DNA of 64,000 nt from Candidatus Bipolaricaulota bacterium (GCA_938091745.1 CALLJK010000011.1:62001-126000), one strand, 5' to 3'. Positions 17,084 through 25,496 are shown, numbered from the stretch's first letter. Numbers and translations: made by a program. The notes: generated by a model not told the origin, from the letters alone.

Positions 17084-17557
17084 ATGATTGAGAGAATCGA
17101 GAAAGCGACGGAAATTCGTCATTGGCTGGGCGACATGGAGGCTGATCACTATTACTATAGCTCCGGGATTGCCGGGGAAAGATTCTTTGTCGCCCTACGC
17201 GATGAGGGCAAGATCCTAGGCTCACACTGCGCCGCATGCAATCTCACATATGTGCCCCCAAGAATTTATTGTGAGCACTGCTTTGCTGAGCTCACAGAGT
17301 ATAAAGAGATGGGTAAGCGCGGCTGCGTCGTGACATTCACGGTCGCGCACTATGACAAAGCCGGCCATCGCCTAGATCCGCCGGAGATCTTCGCGCTTAT
17401 TAGTTTTGGCCCATGCACGACGCCCTTGCTGCACAGGCTCGGCGAGATCGAGCCAGAGAAAATCTGTGTCGGCTTGGAAGTCGAAGCCGTCTTGAAGCCG
17501 AAAAAAGATCGGGAGGGGAAGATCACGGATATTCTGTATTTTAAGCCGGCAAAGTAA
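17084..17557 (+). CDS. DUF35 zinc-ribbon/OB-fold acyl-CoA partner protein, second of two
   Basis: 157 residues with the same layout as its upstream neighbour: zinc ribbon Cys49, Cys52, Cys63, Cys66 (HCAACNLTYVPPRIYCEHC) and an OB-fold ending TDILYFKPAK. The two DUF35 proteins are clearly related but diverged, matching the divergence of the two thiolase-like proteins, so each may have its own partner or all four may form one complex. A weak GAGGAAG ribosome site overlaps the upstream gene's stop. The gene ends the plus-strand run; a minus-strand gene starts 30 bases on. Confidence 0.88.
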   Translation: MIERIEKATEIRHWLGDMEADHYYYSSGIAGERFFVALRDEGKILGSHCAACNLTYVPPRIYCEHCFAELTEYKEMGKRGCVVTFTVAHYDKAGHRLDPPEIFALISFGPCTTPLLHRLGEIEPEKICVGLEVEAVLKPKKDREGKITDILYFKPAK

Positions 17558-17586
17558 GGGCTGCAGAGCGCGATTTTTGAAGGTGT

Positions 17587-18159
17587 CTAGAAGATTTCGG
17601 TACGCCCGATGTGATGCACCGCGATCTTCCCCAGCTCAGCATAGAGATCGTTTCCAATATAGAAAGCTGGCTTGATCTTCTCTAAGTTGAGCACTTCGTG
17701 CTCGTCGAAAGCTTCTTGCAGATAGTGAGTAGCAACGACCTCGCCCACAAACCATTCGTGATCCCCGTAGGTGTGATGCTCAACGAGCTTGCACTCATAC
17801 GCTGCGTAGGCGTCCTTCAAGATGGGCGCGCTGATCTTTATAGGCTTTTCTGTCGCGATCTGAAATCTCTCAAACTTATTGAGCTCTCGCCCGCTCGTCC
17901 GCCCGACGGCAGCGATGAGCTTCACGCTCTCAATGGGCAGGAAATTGATCGCGAACTCCTTAGCTTCCAAGATCAAACCGTAAGAGAATCTCTTTGGGGA
18001 GATAGCGACCCCATAGAGCGGAGGCTCAAACGAGAGCGCGCAGTGCCACGCAATCGCAAGCGCGTTCTCTTGCTCCTTGGTCTTTACTGTAACGACCGTT
18101 GCCAGCTTCGGATAGTGCTGGAGAAACTTGCCTACCCCAGTGCTATATGCTTTGGGCAT
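17587..18159 (-). CDS. flavin reductase-like FMN-binding split-barrel protein (flavoredoxin-like)
   Basis: 190 residues from an ATG with an AGGGGGG site; a GTG nine codons upstream has no usable ribosome site. The flavin reductase-like split barrel is seen in PKLATVVTVKTKEQENALAI, the PPLYGVAISPKRFSYGLI loop and FAINFLP. Relatives are FMN-containing electron carriers or NAD(P)H:flavin oxidoreductases of anaerobes. The HTYGDHEWFVGEV segment is the usual subunit-interface strand. It is downstream of the methyltransferase gene (29-base gap) in the same orientation. Physiological partner unknown. Confidence 0.8.
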   Translation of the reverse strand: MPKAYSTGVGKFLQHYPKLATVVTVKTKEQENALAIAWHCALSFEPPLYGVAISPKRFSYGLILEAKEFAINFLPIESVKLIAAVGRTSGRELNKFERFQIATEKPIKISAPILKDAYAAYECKLVEHHTYGDHEWFVGEVVATHYLQEAFDEHEVLNLEKIKPAFYIGNDLYAELGKIAVHHIGRTEIF

Positions 18160-18188
18160 CTTTGATTCCCCCCTTGTGGATTTCACTC

Positions 18189-18833
18189 CTAGCGTTTCTC
18201 AGCCACGACCTCCCAATGGCTGTGTCGGCGTTCTTGATTATCGATCTTCTCTGTTCTTTCTACCAGCTCAATCTTCAGAATAGTGAATCTCTTAAGCAGA
18301 TCTTCGAGCTCTTCACGGTCGCTGTAGTGATGAAGAATTCCCGCATCGGGGCCTATGTCAGGGATGAACGTCCCCGGTTCGATCTCTTGCCCGTGGCCGT
18401 ATCGGTAACTGCGCGTGGAGGGAAACGTGAGCAGCGCCAAGCCGCCAGCCTTCAGCACCCGATAGATTTCAGCGATTGCTTTAGTCATGCTCTCTACCGT
18501 ACCGTGATGGATCACAAAGATACTGATAACAGCGTCGAAGAATCCGTCGGGATAAGCAAGGGCCGTCATATCGCTCTGCTTGAGTTCAGCTGCAAGGCCC
18601 TCTTGATTCAACCATTGGCGAGCGTATGCTAACGCTGTCTCCGAGATGTCAACGCCGTAGACGTCAAAGCCCTCTTTCGCTAAGGAGACTAGATGTCTCC
18701 CTGTGCCGCAGCCGAGATCGAGAACTCGGCGAGCGCCTCGCTCTTTCAGGAGCTGGGCAAATTCAACGACGAGCGGCTGCGGCTCCCGCTGCTGGAACTC
18801 CCCTTGCTTGAAGAGCTCATCCCATGTGGGCAT
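18189..18833 (-). CDS. class I SAM-dependent methyltransferase
   Basis: 214 residues, Rossmann-like. Motif I is RVLDLGCGTGRHLVSLAKEG (near 36-55), the acidic motif is VYGVDISETAL, and the post-motif strand is FFDAVISIFVIHHGT. This is the small Methyltransf_11/25 type acting on an unidentified small molecule or lipid. AGGAGG precedes the ATG. Its neighbours (DUF362 protein upstream, flavin reductase-like protein downstream, all on the minus strand with short gaps) suggest one transcript but do not reveal the substrate. Confidence 0.85.
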   Translation of the reverse strand: MPTWDELFKQGEFQQREPQPLVVEFAQLLKERGARRVLDLGCGTGRHLVSLAKEGFDVYGVDISETALAYARQWLNQEGLAAELKQSDMTALAYPDGFFDAVISIFVIHHGTVESMTKAIAEIYRVLKAGGLALLTFPSTRSYRYGHGQEIEPGTFIPDIGPDAGILHHYSDREELEDLLKRFTILKIELVERTEKIDNQERRHSHWEVVAEKR

Positions 18834-18850
18834 GATAGCCTCCTATATCG

Positions 18851-19858
18851 CTAGCCGCGATCTAAAACTTCTCGCACCTGCGCCGCAAAGCTTTTGCTCT
18901 CGTCGTCTGGCGCAGGGACGATCTCGATTTCGTGAGGCCCGCGCGCGCCAAGCCCTAACTCCACCGCGCGCTTGATCTGTGGATGCTCGAAGATCTTCCC
19001 CTGCGCTACTTCGGGCGTCGTCTTGTAGAGTCGTAATATTGCCACCCCGACGGCATCGAGCGCGACGCGATCCGTCGCCGCGAGCATCACCCCTGGTTTT
19101 TCCACCTGACCACGATCAGGTCCACCCGTCACAAACGCCTCGAGACCATCGAGCACGATGAGATCGGGTTTATAGAGCAGATTGATCTCGGCGATCATCT
19201 CCCGCTGATAGGGCGAGCTGTGCAGCTCCCTCATGTAGTCATAGTTGTCTTTGACAGAATAGCGCGCGACCATGCCCACGGAGTTCTTTAAGCTCAGTGT
19301 AAAATGCCCGCCGTAGCGATGGGTTTTTAAACAACATGTCTGGACGATGCTCTGGGCGTGGGTGAAGAGCTTGGGCATCTCTACGCCGCGCTTCCAGTGG
19401 CTCCCTTCGAGAGGGTGATGCTCCCACTCTTGTGGAGGCAGCTCATTGATGGGAATGGCTTCAAAGCCCAGCTCTTGAGCGAGGTCGAAGATCCCCTTGG
19501 CTTCCATCACTTGGTACGTATCGCCCATGCCGCTGCGGTCAGCTACCGTGATCTTCTTCGCTCCATACTCTTTCAGTAACTCTATCAAAGCTATGAGAGT
19601 GTCATTATGAGTCGAGCCGGGGAAGGGATGCGCACTATTGAAATTGGGCTTGAGGACGATCTCTTTGTCTTGGAACGGGTTGTTGATCTTCAGTAAACTG
19701 ACGGCCGTCCGCACGCCATGACGCCGATCTTGGGTCTTCACTAATGAGACTTTGGAGATGCGCTCTTGGGCTTGAGAGGGGAACGTTCGCTTGGAGATCA
19801 GAGCCCCGACGAAGAGGCTGCCGGTCAACGCTTGGAGGAACCGACGCCGAGTCACCAT
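18851..19858 (-). CDS. DUF362 protein with Tat signal peptide
   Basis: 335 residues. The chosen ATG gives MVTRRRFLQALTGSLFVGAL, a twin-arginine signal (RRRFLQ) with hydrophobic core, and has GGGAGG five bases upstream; the longer frame from 19948 lacks this. The body matches DUF362 (EIVLKPNFNSA, THNDTLIALIELLKEYGAKKI, CCLKTHRYGGHFTLSLKN, DLIVLDGLEAFVTGGP, LDAVGVAILR). Family members are uncharacterised and often found beside ferredoxins. Tat export implies folding before secretion, often with a cofactor; only the paired Cys of TCCLKTH is an obvious ligand candidate. Confidence 0.82.
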   Translation of the reverse strand: MVTRRRFLQALTGSLFVGALISKRTFPSQAQERISKVSLVKTQDRRHGVRTAVSLLKINNPFQDKEIVLKPNFNSAHPFPGSTHNDTLIALIELLKEYGAKKITVADRSGMGDTYQVMEAKGIFDLAQELGFEAIPINELPPQEWEHHPLEGSHWKRGVEMPKLFTHAQSIVQTCCLKTHRYGGHFTLSLKNSVGMVARYSVKDNYDYMRELHSSPYQREMIAEINLLYKPDLIVLDGLEAFVTGGPDRGQVEKPGVMLAATDRVALDAVGVAILRLYKTTPEVAQGKIFEHPQIKRAVELGLGARGPHEIEIVPAPDDESKSFAAQVREVLDRG

Positions 19859-19985
19859 GAGAGCCTCCCTTCTGCTTCTTAATCTTAGATCATTGCGAGC
19901 TTGAGGGTCAAGGGTCTTGCCACAGGCAGAAATCTTCAGTATCATCATAGATCGAGTTCAGCAAAAAATGGCAAAGGAGCTTGCG

Positions 19986-20957
19986 ATGGAGATCATCGAA
20001 TCTGGGCAGAAGGAGCTGTTGCAGCCACCCGATGTCGAAGAGTTCCGGCGTTGGCTGAGGGAGAATAAATCCCCGGCTCTGCGGGACAAAGTCATGGACG
20101 AGCACGAGGCCGTCAAGCGCTTCATCAAAGACGGCGACTATATCGGAGTCGAGCTCTACGGCACGGTGCGCTGCCCCATGTCGGTCATTCGTGAGTTGGT
20201 ACGCCAGGGGAAGAAGCATCTTCGCTTCGCGGGGCAAGGGCTGCTCGAGCTCGACTTTCCCCTCGCTGCGGGCTTAGTCGATGCCATGGATATCACATAT
20301 GTTGGCTATGAAGTTATGGGACTGTCGCATATTCTCCGGCGCGCTGCCGAGAGCGGGAGAATAAAATTAGTCGAGTGGAGCAATGCCGCGATGTCGTGGC
20401 GTTTTAAAGCTGCTGCTATGGGCGTGCCGTTCATTCCCGTTCGATCAATGTTGGGCACGGACACGCTCAAATATAGTTCAGCCAAGGTCGTCAAGGACCC
20501 ATTCACCGGCATCCACGTCACGTTGCTGCCCGCGCTCATTCTTGACGTTGGGATCATTCATGTCCATCGCGCGGACAAGTACGGCAACGCCCAGATCGAC
20601 GGGATCTCAGGGTTTGCGTTCGAGATGGCGCGCGCTTCCAAACGCTTGATTATCAGTACAGAAGAGCTTATCTCAACCGAAGAGATTCAGCGCTATCCGG
20701 AACGCACGATCATCCCGTGGTTCTTAGTTGACGCCGTCGTCGTCGCGCCCTTCGGGTCGCACCCCGGTGAGATGTGCTATTGTTACGAGCGCGACCAAGA
20801 GCACTTGGTAGAGTTTCTCAAAGCTTCCGAGACTGAAGAGACAACTCAGCAATATCTGCAGAAATACGTCTATGGCCCGAAGAACCATCAAGAGTATCTA
20901 GATCTCATCGGGCGAGATCGCTTAGAAGCTCTCAAGCGAGCCAACAAAGGGAGATGA
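19986..20957 (+). CDS. family I CoA-transferase subunit A (GctA/IpdA-like)
   Basis: 323 residues from the ATG with AAAGGAG six bases upstream. The alpha-subunit fold of family I CoA-transferases is visible: DGDYIGVELYGTVRCP, HLRFAGQGLLEL, a GLVDAMDITYVG strand and HVHRADKYGNAQIDG. The length and the N-terminal extension before VKRFIKDGD resemble glutaconate CoA-transferase and the ring-opening hydrolase IpdA. It works with the beta subunit encoded downstream. Its place beside the thiolase-like/DUF35 genes suggests it activates or deacylates an acid in the same pathway; the substrate is unknown. The stop codon lies at the edge of a palindromic repeat. Confidence 0.85.
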   Translation: MEIIESGQKELLQPPDVEEFRRWLRENKSPALRDKVMDEHEAVKRFIKDGDYIGVELYGTVRCPMSVIRELVRQGKKHLRFAGQGLLELDFPLAAGLVDAMDITYVGYEVMGLSHILRRAAESGRIKLVEWSNAAMSWRFKAAAMGVPFIPVRSMLGTDTLKYSSAKVVKDPFTGIHVTLLPALILDVGIIHVHRADKYGNAQIDGISGFAFEMARASKRLIISTEELISTEEIQRYPERTIIPWFLVDAVVVAPFGSHPGEMCYCYERDQEHLVEFLKASETEETTQQYLQKYVYGPKNHQEYLDLIGRDRLEALKRANKGR

Positions 20958-21035
20958 CCTCTCCCCCAACCCCTCCCCTAAAGAGGGAGGGGAGTTCCCC
21001 CTTCCCGTGTCGGGAAGGGGGCGAGGGGTTAGGTC
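20956..21035. repeat. GC-rich palindromic repeat, copy 5 (compound)
   Basis: Two units: CCCCTCCCCT-aaag-AGGGAGGGG and CCCCCTTCCCG-tgt-CGGGAAGGGGG, ending gaggggttaggtc. It fills the gap between the two CoA-transferase genes and is nearly the reverse complement of copy 2 at 3196-3279. Confidence 0.8.
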
Positions 21036-21048
21036 AGGAGGTGAAGCA

Positions 21049-21813
21049 ATGAGTACAGACTACAGCCCCACAGAGCTCATGATCTGTATCGCCGCGCGCT
21101 TGATGAAAGAGGCACGCACAGCGTTCATCGGCACGGGCATCCCCATGTTAGCTGCTGCTCTGGCGAAAAAGCTCTACAACCCTGATCTCATTGCGATCTT
21201 CGAATTTGGCGGCATCGGCGCTTCGCTCGAAGATCTACCCAGAGCCGTTGGCGAGGCCCGCACCTTCTATCGTGCCATGGTCGCCACAGGGATCTGCGAC
21301 GTGATGGAGACCGCCCAGCGTGGGCTTATTGAATACGGCTTTCTGGGCGGGGCCCAAATAGACCCCTACGGGAACTTAAACACAACCGTGATCGGCCCGC
21401 ATGACAAGCCCAAGGTGCGTCTTCCCGGCAGCGGCGGAGCTAATGACGTTGGCTCGCTGTGCTGGCGCACGATCGCGATCATGAAGCACGAGAAGAAGCG
21501 CTTTGTCGAGAAGGTTGATTTTATCACAACACCGGGGTATCTGGACGGTCCTGGAGCGCGGGAGCGTGCGGGTCTGCCCGCCGAGACTGGGCCTTATCGT
21601 GTCGTCACAGATTTGGCTCTCTTGGGCTATGACGAAGAGACAAAGCGCATGATGCTTCTTGCGACCCATCCGGGTGTGACTGTTGAGAAAGTCCTTGAGA
21701 ACACGGGCTTTGAGTTGATCATTCCCAAGAAGGTCGCGCAGAACGAGCCGCCCTCAGCAGATGAGCTGAGGGTCCTGCGCACCGAAGTCGACCCGGGGAG
21801 ATTGTATATCTGA
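21049..21813 (+). CDS. family I CoA-transferase subunit B (GctB/IpdB-like)
   Basis: 254 residues; the ATG follows an AGGAGG site just after the repeat. The beta-subunit fold is clear: FIGTGIPMLAAALAKKLYNP, FEFGGIGASLEDLP (its Glu is where family I enzymes form the glutamyl-CoA thioester or, in IpdB-like hydrolases, an altered site), GFLGGAQIDPYGNLN, LPGSGGANDVGSLCWRT and LLATHPGVTVEKVLENTG. With the upstream subunit it should form the active heterodimer. Whether it is a transferase or an IpdAB-like hydrolase cannot be decided without structural alignment. Confidence 0.86.
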   Translation: MSTDYSPTELMICIAARLMKEARTAFIGTGIPMLAAALAKKLYNPDLIAIFEFGGIGASLEDLPRAVGEARTFYRAMVATGICDVMETAQRGLIEYGFLGGAQIDPYGNLNTTVIGPHDKPKVRLPGSGGANDVGSLCWRTIAIMKHEKKRFVEKVDFITTPGYLDGPGARERAGLPAETGPYRVVTDLALLGYDEETKRMMLLATHPGVTVEKVLENTGFELIIPKKVAQNEPPSADELRVLRTEVDPGRLYI

Positions 21814-21824
21814 AGGGGATCACA

Positions 21825-22736
21825 GTGAAGCTTCGACAGATTATAAGCATAGCAGCGCTTACAGGTGCACTGCTGTGGGGAGGGGTCAGCTCTCAATCCC
21901 TCCTAGAGTGGAACGTCATTCTCATCTCATGGGATGGGGCGCAGCGAGCGCATCTCGAAGAACTGCGCGAGCACGGGGTCTTGCCCAACTTGGAAGCTTT
22001 GGCGGCTGCGGGAGCTGCGCTGCCTATGGAGATCCGTGGCCATGCGACCGATACCAAAGCTGGGCACGCTGAGATGCTCTCCGGCTACGGGCCGCAGGTC
22101 ACAGGAATCTTCAGCAACAGATATTATCAAGCTATCCCGGAGGGCTTGACGATCTTCGAGCGCCTCAAAGCGCGCTTTGGCCAGCAGAGCTCTACAGTCG
22201 CCATCGCCGGGAAGCGCTCCAATATCATTGAGATCCTCGAGAACGCCCTCGCTGAGATAGATCTTGCTCTCATTCGCTCTGCTCATGCTGCGCTCAATGG
22301 TCCTGTTATGTTGCGAGCGCTCAGATCCCTTAAAGATCGCGCATTCTTCGCGTTCTTTCACTTCAGCGATCCGGATCACGCGGGGCATACCTACGGTGAG
22401 AACTCACAAGAATACTCTGAGGCGATCACGCTTTGTGACCTATGGCTAGGGAGGATCGTTGCTACGCTTCAAGAGCTCGGGATTTTCGATAAGACGCTCA
22501 TTTACGTCACGACGGATCACGGCTTCGATGAGGGCCGCAAGACCCATAGCAACGCCCCAGAGATTTGGCTGGTCACGAACGATCCTGCCGTAGCGTCGCC
22601 AGAAGAGGGAATAGCCTTGCAAGGGGACATCGTGCCGACGATTCTCGAGCGCCTGGGCTTCGAGTTGGGTGCTCTAGAGCCGTCGCTGCCAGGGCGATCC
22701 TTGCTCAAGAAAGCTGTGGGAGCCAGTCGCCCCTGA
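21825..22736 (+). CDS. secreted alkaline-phosphatase-superfamily metalloenzyme
   Basis: 303 residues from a GTG with an AAGGGG site, 11 bases after the CoA-transferase gene. Signal peptide MKLRQIISIAALTGALLWGG. Superfamily metal ligands are visible in VILISWDGAQ, HFSDPDHAGHTYG and VTTDHGFDEG, and a nucleophilic Thr is likely in GHATDTKAGHAEML. Members hydrolyse phosphate mono- or diesters outside the cytoplasm using two divalent metals. It is shorter than E. coli PhoA and closer to phosphodiesterase/phosphopentomutase-like members. Substrate unknown. It may be co-transcribed with the CoA-transferase genes only by proximity. Confidence 0.83.
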   Translation: MKLRQIISIAALTGALLWGGVSSQSLLEWNVILISWDGAQRAHLEELREHGVLPNLEALAAAGAALPMEIRGHATDTKAGHAEMLSGYGPQVTGIFSNRYYQAIPEGLTIFERLKARFGQQSSTVAIAGKRSNIIEILENALAEIDLALIRSAHAALNGPVMLRALRSLKDRAFFAFFHFSDPDHAGHTYGENSQEYSEAITLCDLWLGRIVATLQELGIFDKTLIYVTTDHGFDEGRKTHSNAPEIWLVTNDPAVASPEEGIALQGDIVPTILERLGFELGALEPSLPGRSLLKKAVGASRP

Positions 22737-22780
22737 CCCCCACAGCCTCTGTCTCAGCATGGCGGCTTCGCTAACAGAAT

Positions 22781-22800
22781 GCCCCTATTATCGTAGGGGC
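22781..22800. terminator. hairpin after the phosphatase-like gene (possible terminator)
   Basis: GCCCCTA-ttatcg-TAGGGGC, seven perfect pairs, 45 bases after the stop. There is no T-run, so termination is uncertain. Confidence 0.35.
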
Positions 22801-22823
22801 GCGCGGCGGCTAAGCCGTCTGAG

Positions 22824-22853
22824 TTGAAAATCGGTCAAATTCTGTGTTATAGT
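22824..22853 (+). promoter_or_regulatory. promoter of the decayed hicBA pair 2
   Basis: TTGAAA (22824-22829), 18-base spacer, TATAGT (22848-22853). Eight bases later, where the other leaderless genes have ATG, this one has ATA. Confidence 0.6.
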
Positions 22854-22861
22854 GGGACGTT

Positions 22862-23092
22862 ATAGCTCAGTCAAAGCTCCCCAAGGTTGAGATCGAGGTA
22901 CACTACGACGAAGGCTGCTGGCAAGCTGCGGGGATCCGTCACGCTATCTTCACGACGGGTCAAACCCTCGACGAGTTATGGGCAAACCTTCGTGAAGCGA
23001 CTTCATTATATTTGGACGTACCCACTGACTGCCTCCCCGAGATCATACTGAGGATCTCCCAAGATGCGACTGCCGCAGCTACGAGCCGCTGA
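22862..23092 (+). pseudogene. HicB-like antitoxin, pair 2, start codon apparently lost (ATA)
   Basis: The frame following the promoter encodes IAQSKLPKVEIEVHYDEG, then CWQAAGIRHAIFTTGQTLDE and LWANLREATSLYLD, a clear HicB-like sequence ending at TGA 23090-23092. Between the in-frame TAG upstream and the conserved region there is no ATG, GTG or TTG; the codon in the expected place is ATA, one base from ATG. The body of 77 codons is undamaged. Either the start mutated and the gene is silent, or initiation occurs weakly at ATA. The adjacent toxin is also altered, which favours decay. Confidence 0.65.
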
Positions 23093-23270
23093 GGTTCTGC
23101 GTTTGCTAGAGCAGTTGGGGTACGAACGGATTGGCTCATCTGGAGGTCATATCAAGATGCGTCGTAAGGGTGTTGCTAAGCCTGATGACATCGTTATAGT
23201 GCCTATGCACAAGGGCTCGTTGGGCACGTTTGGGCTCAGATCTGCCGCTCCAGTCGGCTTTCTAATGTGA
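23064..23270 (+). pseudogene. HicA-like toxin, pair 2, C-terminus replaced
   Basis: The first about 52 residues fit HicA: LPQLRAAEVLRLLEQLGYER, SSGGHIKMRRKG (catalytic His) and DIVIVPMHKGSLG. A normal HicA would continue GTLRSILRQAG plus a short helix; here it reads GTFGLRSAAPVGFLM and stops, having run into the 3-prime end of the oppositely oriented gene at 23236-23520. The gene therefore seems truncated by deletion or rearrangement at its 3-prime end. It overlaps the hicB-like frame by 29 bases. Residual activity is possible but unlikely, given the missing helix. Confidence 0.65.
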
Positions 23271-23520
23271 TCTCCACCCCAAGACGCTTCACTGCTTCAC
23301 AGATCTCGTGGAAGCGCGGGTCAGCTTGCAAAAGCTCCCAAGTTCGCTCGTCTTCGGTGTCTATGTTGCACTGCCAGATATTCGGGCGCGCAGTCCGGTA
23401 GAGCGCGAGGTCATAAACCCCGTCGATCTCGAAGGCGATCTGTCGCGCCCGCTGCATCAGAGCGAGGAGGCGCTCTTCAGCGAGCGTCTCCGGCTTCATC
23501 ACCTGGAACGTCAGGATCAT
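23236..23520 (-). CDS. small protein of unknown function
   Basis: 94 residues, start supported by a GGGGGGA site. Sequence alternates strands and helices (MILTFQVMKPETLAEERLLA, ARQIAFEIDGVYDLALYR, NIWQCNIDTEDERTWELLQA), which suggests a small alpha/beta fold of the dimeric ferredoxin-like kind, but I do not recognise a family. Its 3-prime end overlaps the truncated hicA-like gene by 35 bases, so the junction between the two marks a rearrangement. It lies downstream of secreted-protein genes on the same strand. Confidence 0.5.
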   Translation of the reverse strand: MILTFQVMKPETLAEERLLALMQRARQIAFEIDGVYDLALYRTARPNIWQCNIDTEDERTWELLQADPRFHEICEAVKRLGVEITLESRLERQI

Positions 23521-23593
23521 CTTGTCCCCCCTCTCGCTCTCAGCCAGAGCGGAGGGGAAAGCCTTCGCTCTCCCCTCTGCCCTCCTTCTCCGC

Positions 23594-24277
23594 TTACTGC
23601 AGCAAGGCTGCTACCAGATTGAGCAAGACTGTTTGAGCGAACTCGACCTGCAGCGCTGGATCAATCATGCTCATCACTCGGGCCAGCTCCCGATGGGGCA
23701 ACCCCATGAAGGCATGGATATCTCTCATGTCTATCTGGCCGTCCCCATTCAGGTCGCCTGCTAAGACCAAATGGAAGTCTCTCTCATTCTTAGGGTCAAT
23801 CTTCGCATCGATCTCGTTATTGGGGTCGTAGATGGCAGCGACATGATAGTACCCTTGCTTCAGCGGGCCGCTGCCCAGCTGGTACTCCCGCATCAGCTCG
23901 ATGGCCCCCAGGCGCGTGCCGCCCGCCTGCCGACCAAGGATCGGGCCATCATCGTAGCTTCTGGCCGCGAAGAGCTGGACCCCCTCACGAGGGAAGGCCC
24001 AGAAAATGTCCCCGTCCTCAAGTGACCGAGCAGCACCAATAGAGGGAATTCCGTTTATGGGGGCCAGTAGCTCCGGTGGAGGTGGTGGCGGGATGATAGA
24101 TACATGGGGCAGGAGCTGATTGACCCCATCAACGATTTGAGCCGGGGTGATCTTGGGAAGTGGCTCAGGCGGCGGAGGGGGCTCCGGCGGCCCAGCTAGC
24201 ATAACCGTTCCAATTGCCAGCAGCCCCAGAATGAGGGCTGCGCCGACGACCGCTACGGCTTTGTTGATTTTGCGCAT
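23594..24277 (-). CDS. secreted proline-rich protein with a dockerin-type calcium loop
   Basis: 227 residues. Signal or anchor segment AVAVVGAALILGLLAIGTVM, then a Pro-rich linker (PPEPPPPPEPLPK and a second PPPPPPE stretch), a central beta-rich part (GDIFWAFPREGVQLFAARSY), and a C-terminal EF-hand-like loop AGDLNGDGQIDMRDIHAFMG that matches dockerin calcium loops (D-x-N-x-D-G-x-I-D). A strong AAAAGGAGGG site fixes the start. It is probably attached to the cell surface or secreted. It follows the frameshifted secreted-protein gene in the same orientation. Function unknown. Confidence 0.65.
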   Translation of the reverse strand: MRKINKAVAVVGAALILGLLAIGTVMLAGPPEPPPPPEPLPKITPAQIVDGVNQLLPHVSIIPPPPPPELLAPINGIPSIGAARSLEDGDIFWAFPREGVQLFAARSYDDGPILGRQAGGTRLGAIELMREYQLGSGPLKQGYYHVAAIYDPNNEIDAKIDPKNERDFHLVLAGDLNGDGQIDMRDIHAFMGLPHRELARVMSMIDPALQVEFAQTVLLNLVAALLQ

Positions 24278-24429
24278 CTGCTATCCCTCCTTTTCAGGGT
24301 TGTGCGCATATCTTTGAGTGTTAGCGGGGAGGGGCATCCGAGCTGTACGCTTAGGCGCCCCCTCGAACCGCGCCCTCTCCCAGGACGTTTGGGATAGCGG
24401 GCAGGGCGACCTCGCCCTACACTCTTCTC

Positions 24430-25378
24430 TCACTGGAGATAGATGCTCCTTACGGCGATGTTGTTGGCCTCATCGCCCTCACGGTTGATCCTGTCCTCCG
24501 GGTCCACGATCACGGTCACGAGGTACATCCCCGGCTGGGTCACTGTTGCCATAGCCAAGATTGGCTGAGACGCTCCTGCCGCCAGCCCAGCGATCTCCTG
24601 CTGGTGGATGAGCCGTCCGTTGAGCAGGACCTGCACGGTAAACGGCACCTTCACATCTTTTTGGCCGATGTTGGCGATGGTCGCCGACACGGAGATGTCC
24701 CACCATGCCGGGCAGGGAGGGGCAGTGCACGGGGAGCTGAACTTGCGGGCAGTAACTGAGAGATGCTGCACGGTCAGGTCGCAGCACCCTGGCCCAGCAG
24801 TGATCCCACGGTCGGGAAGCCCATTCCGCATAAGGGCCAGGAGCATCGGACCAGACCTCCTCAGGTTCAGGCCCATCCCAGCGCGCCAGGAGGAAGGCCA
24901 CGATCTCCTTCTGCGGAGTGGTCATAGCCATGAACCACCCCATCTCCAGCCCTGGGGGCGGCTGAATCTGGAGCCCCTGGGTATGGCCCAGCCAGAAGAA
25001 GTATTTCCCTGTGGGGAACTCCCCCTTGCCCCCCAGCGAGAGGGTCTCCTGCGCCCGCAGGCTCCCGATCGGGGAGAGCTCAAAACCATTGCCCTTCCTG
25101 ACACAAACAATGCCCAAGATGATCGCGATGGTGCTGCCGCACTCTTGGACGGAGCCGAGCTCATTCCAGACGGAATCATCGTCCAGCAACCGGCACGTCT
25201 TCAGGATGGGGTTGACGAGATCCACCAACGGTGCGAACCCCGGGTCGCCTTTGACGATGACCTGGTATTGCAGGGGAGGTTGCTGTTGCTGCGTCCCGCC
25301 CAAGGCTCCCGAAAAGGCTCCGACCAACAAGCACAGGGCCACAAGCCCCGCCGTCCGATACGCTCTGCTGCTGAACAT
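24430..25378 (-). pseudogene. secreted protein with C-terminal CARDB-like domain, frameshifted
   Basis: Frame 1 starts at 25378 (AAAGGAGGAAT site) with signal peptide AGLVALCLLVGAFSGALG and gives sensible sequence up to about FLLARWDGPEPEEV (near 24850), after which it becomes an implausible Arg/Pro-rich tail. From the same place a second frame continues sensibly to base 24430: CCDLTVQHLSVTARKF, WDISVSATIANIGQKDVKVP, FTVQVLLNGRLIHQQEIAGL, VIVDPEDRINREGDEANN, a CARDB-type beta-sandwich. One single-base change near 24790-24880 would join them into a protein of about 315 residues. It may be a true inactivating mutation, programmed shift or sequencing error. Confidence 0.75.
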
Positions 25379-25496
25379 TGGCGATTCCTCCTTTGGCCCT
25401 CTTGGGCCAGGATACTTTCAGTATAAACCCCGAGCGTGAAAAAAACGTGAAATGATGGGATTGACGAAGATTTCGGCAAAAATGGGCAAGAGCGCC

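Noticed and set aside
24479-24850. Arg/Pro-rich continuation of the first frame in the CARDB-like gene
   Set aside because: It is out-of-frame sequence after the frameshift; the other frame gives the domain.
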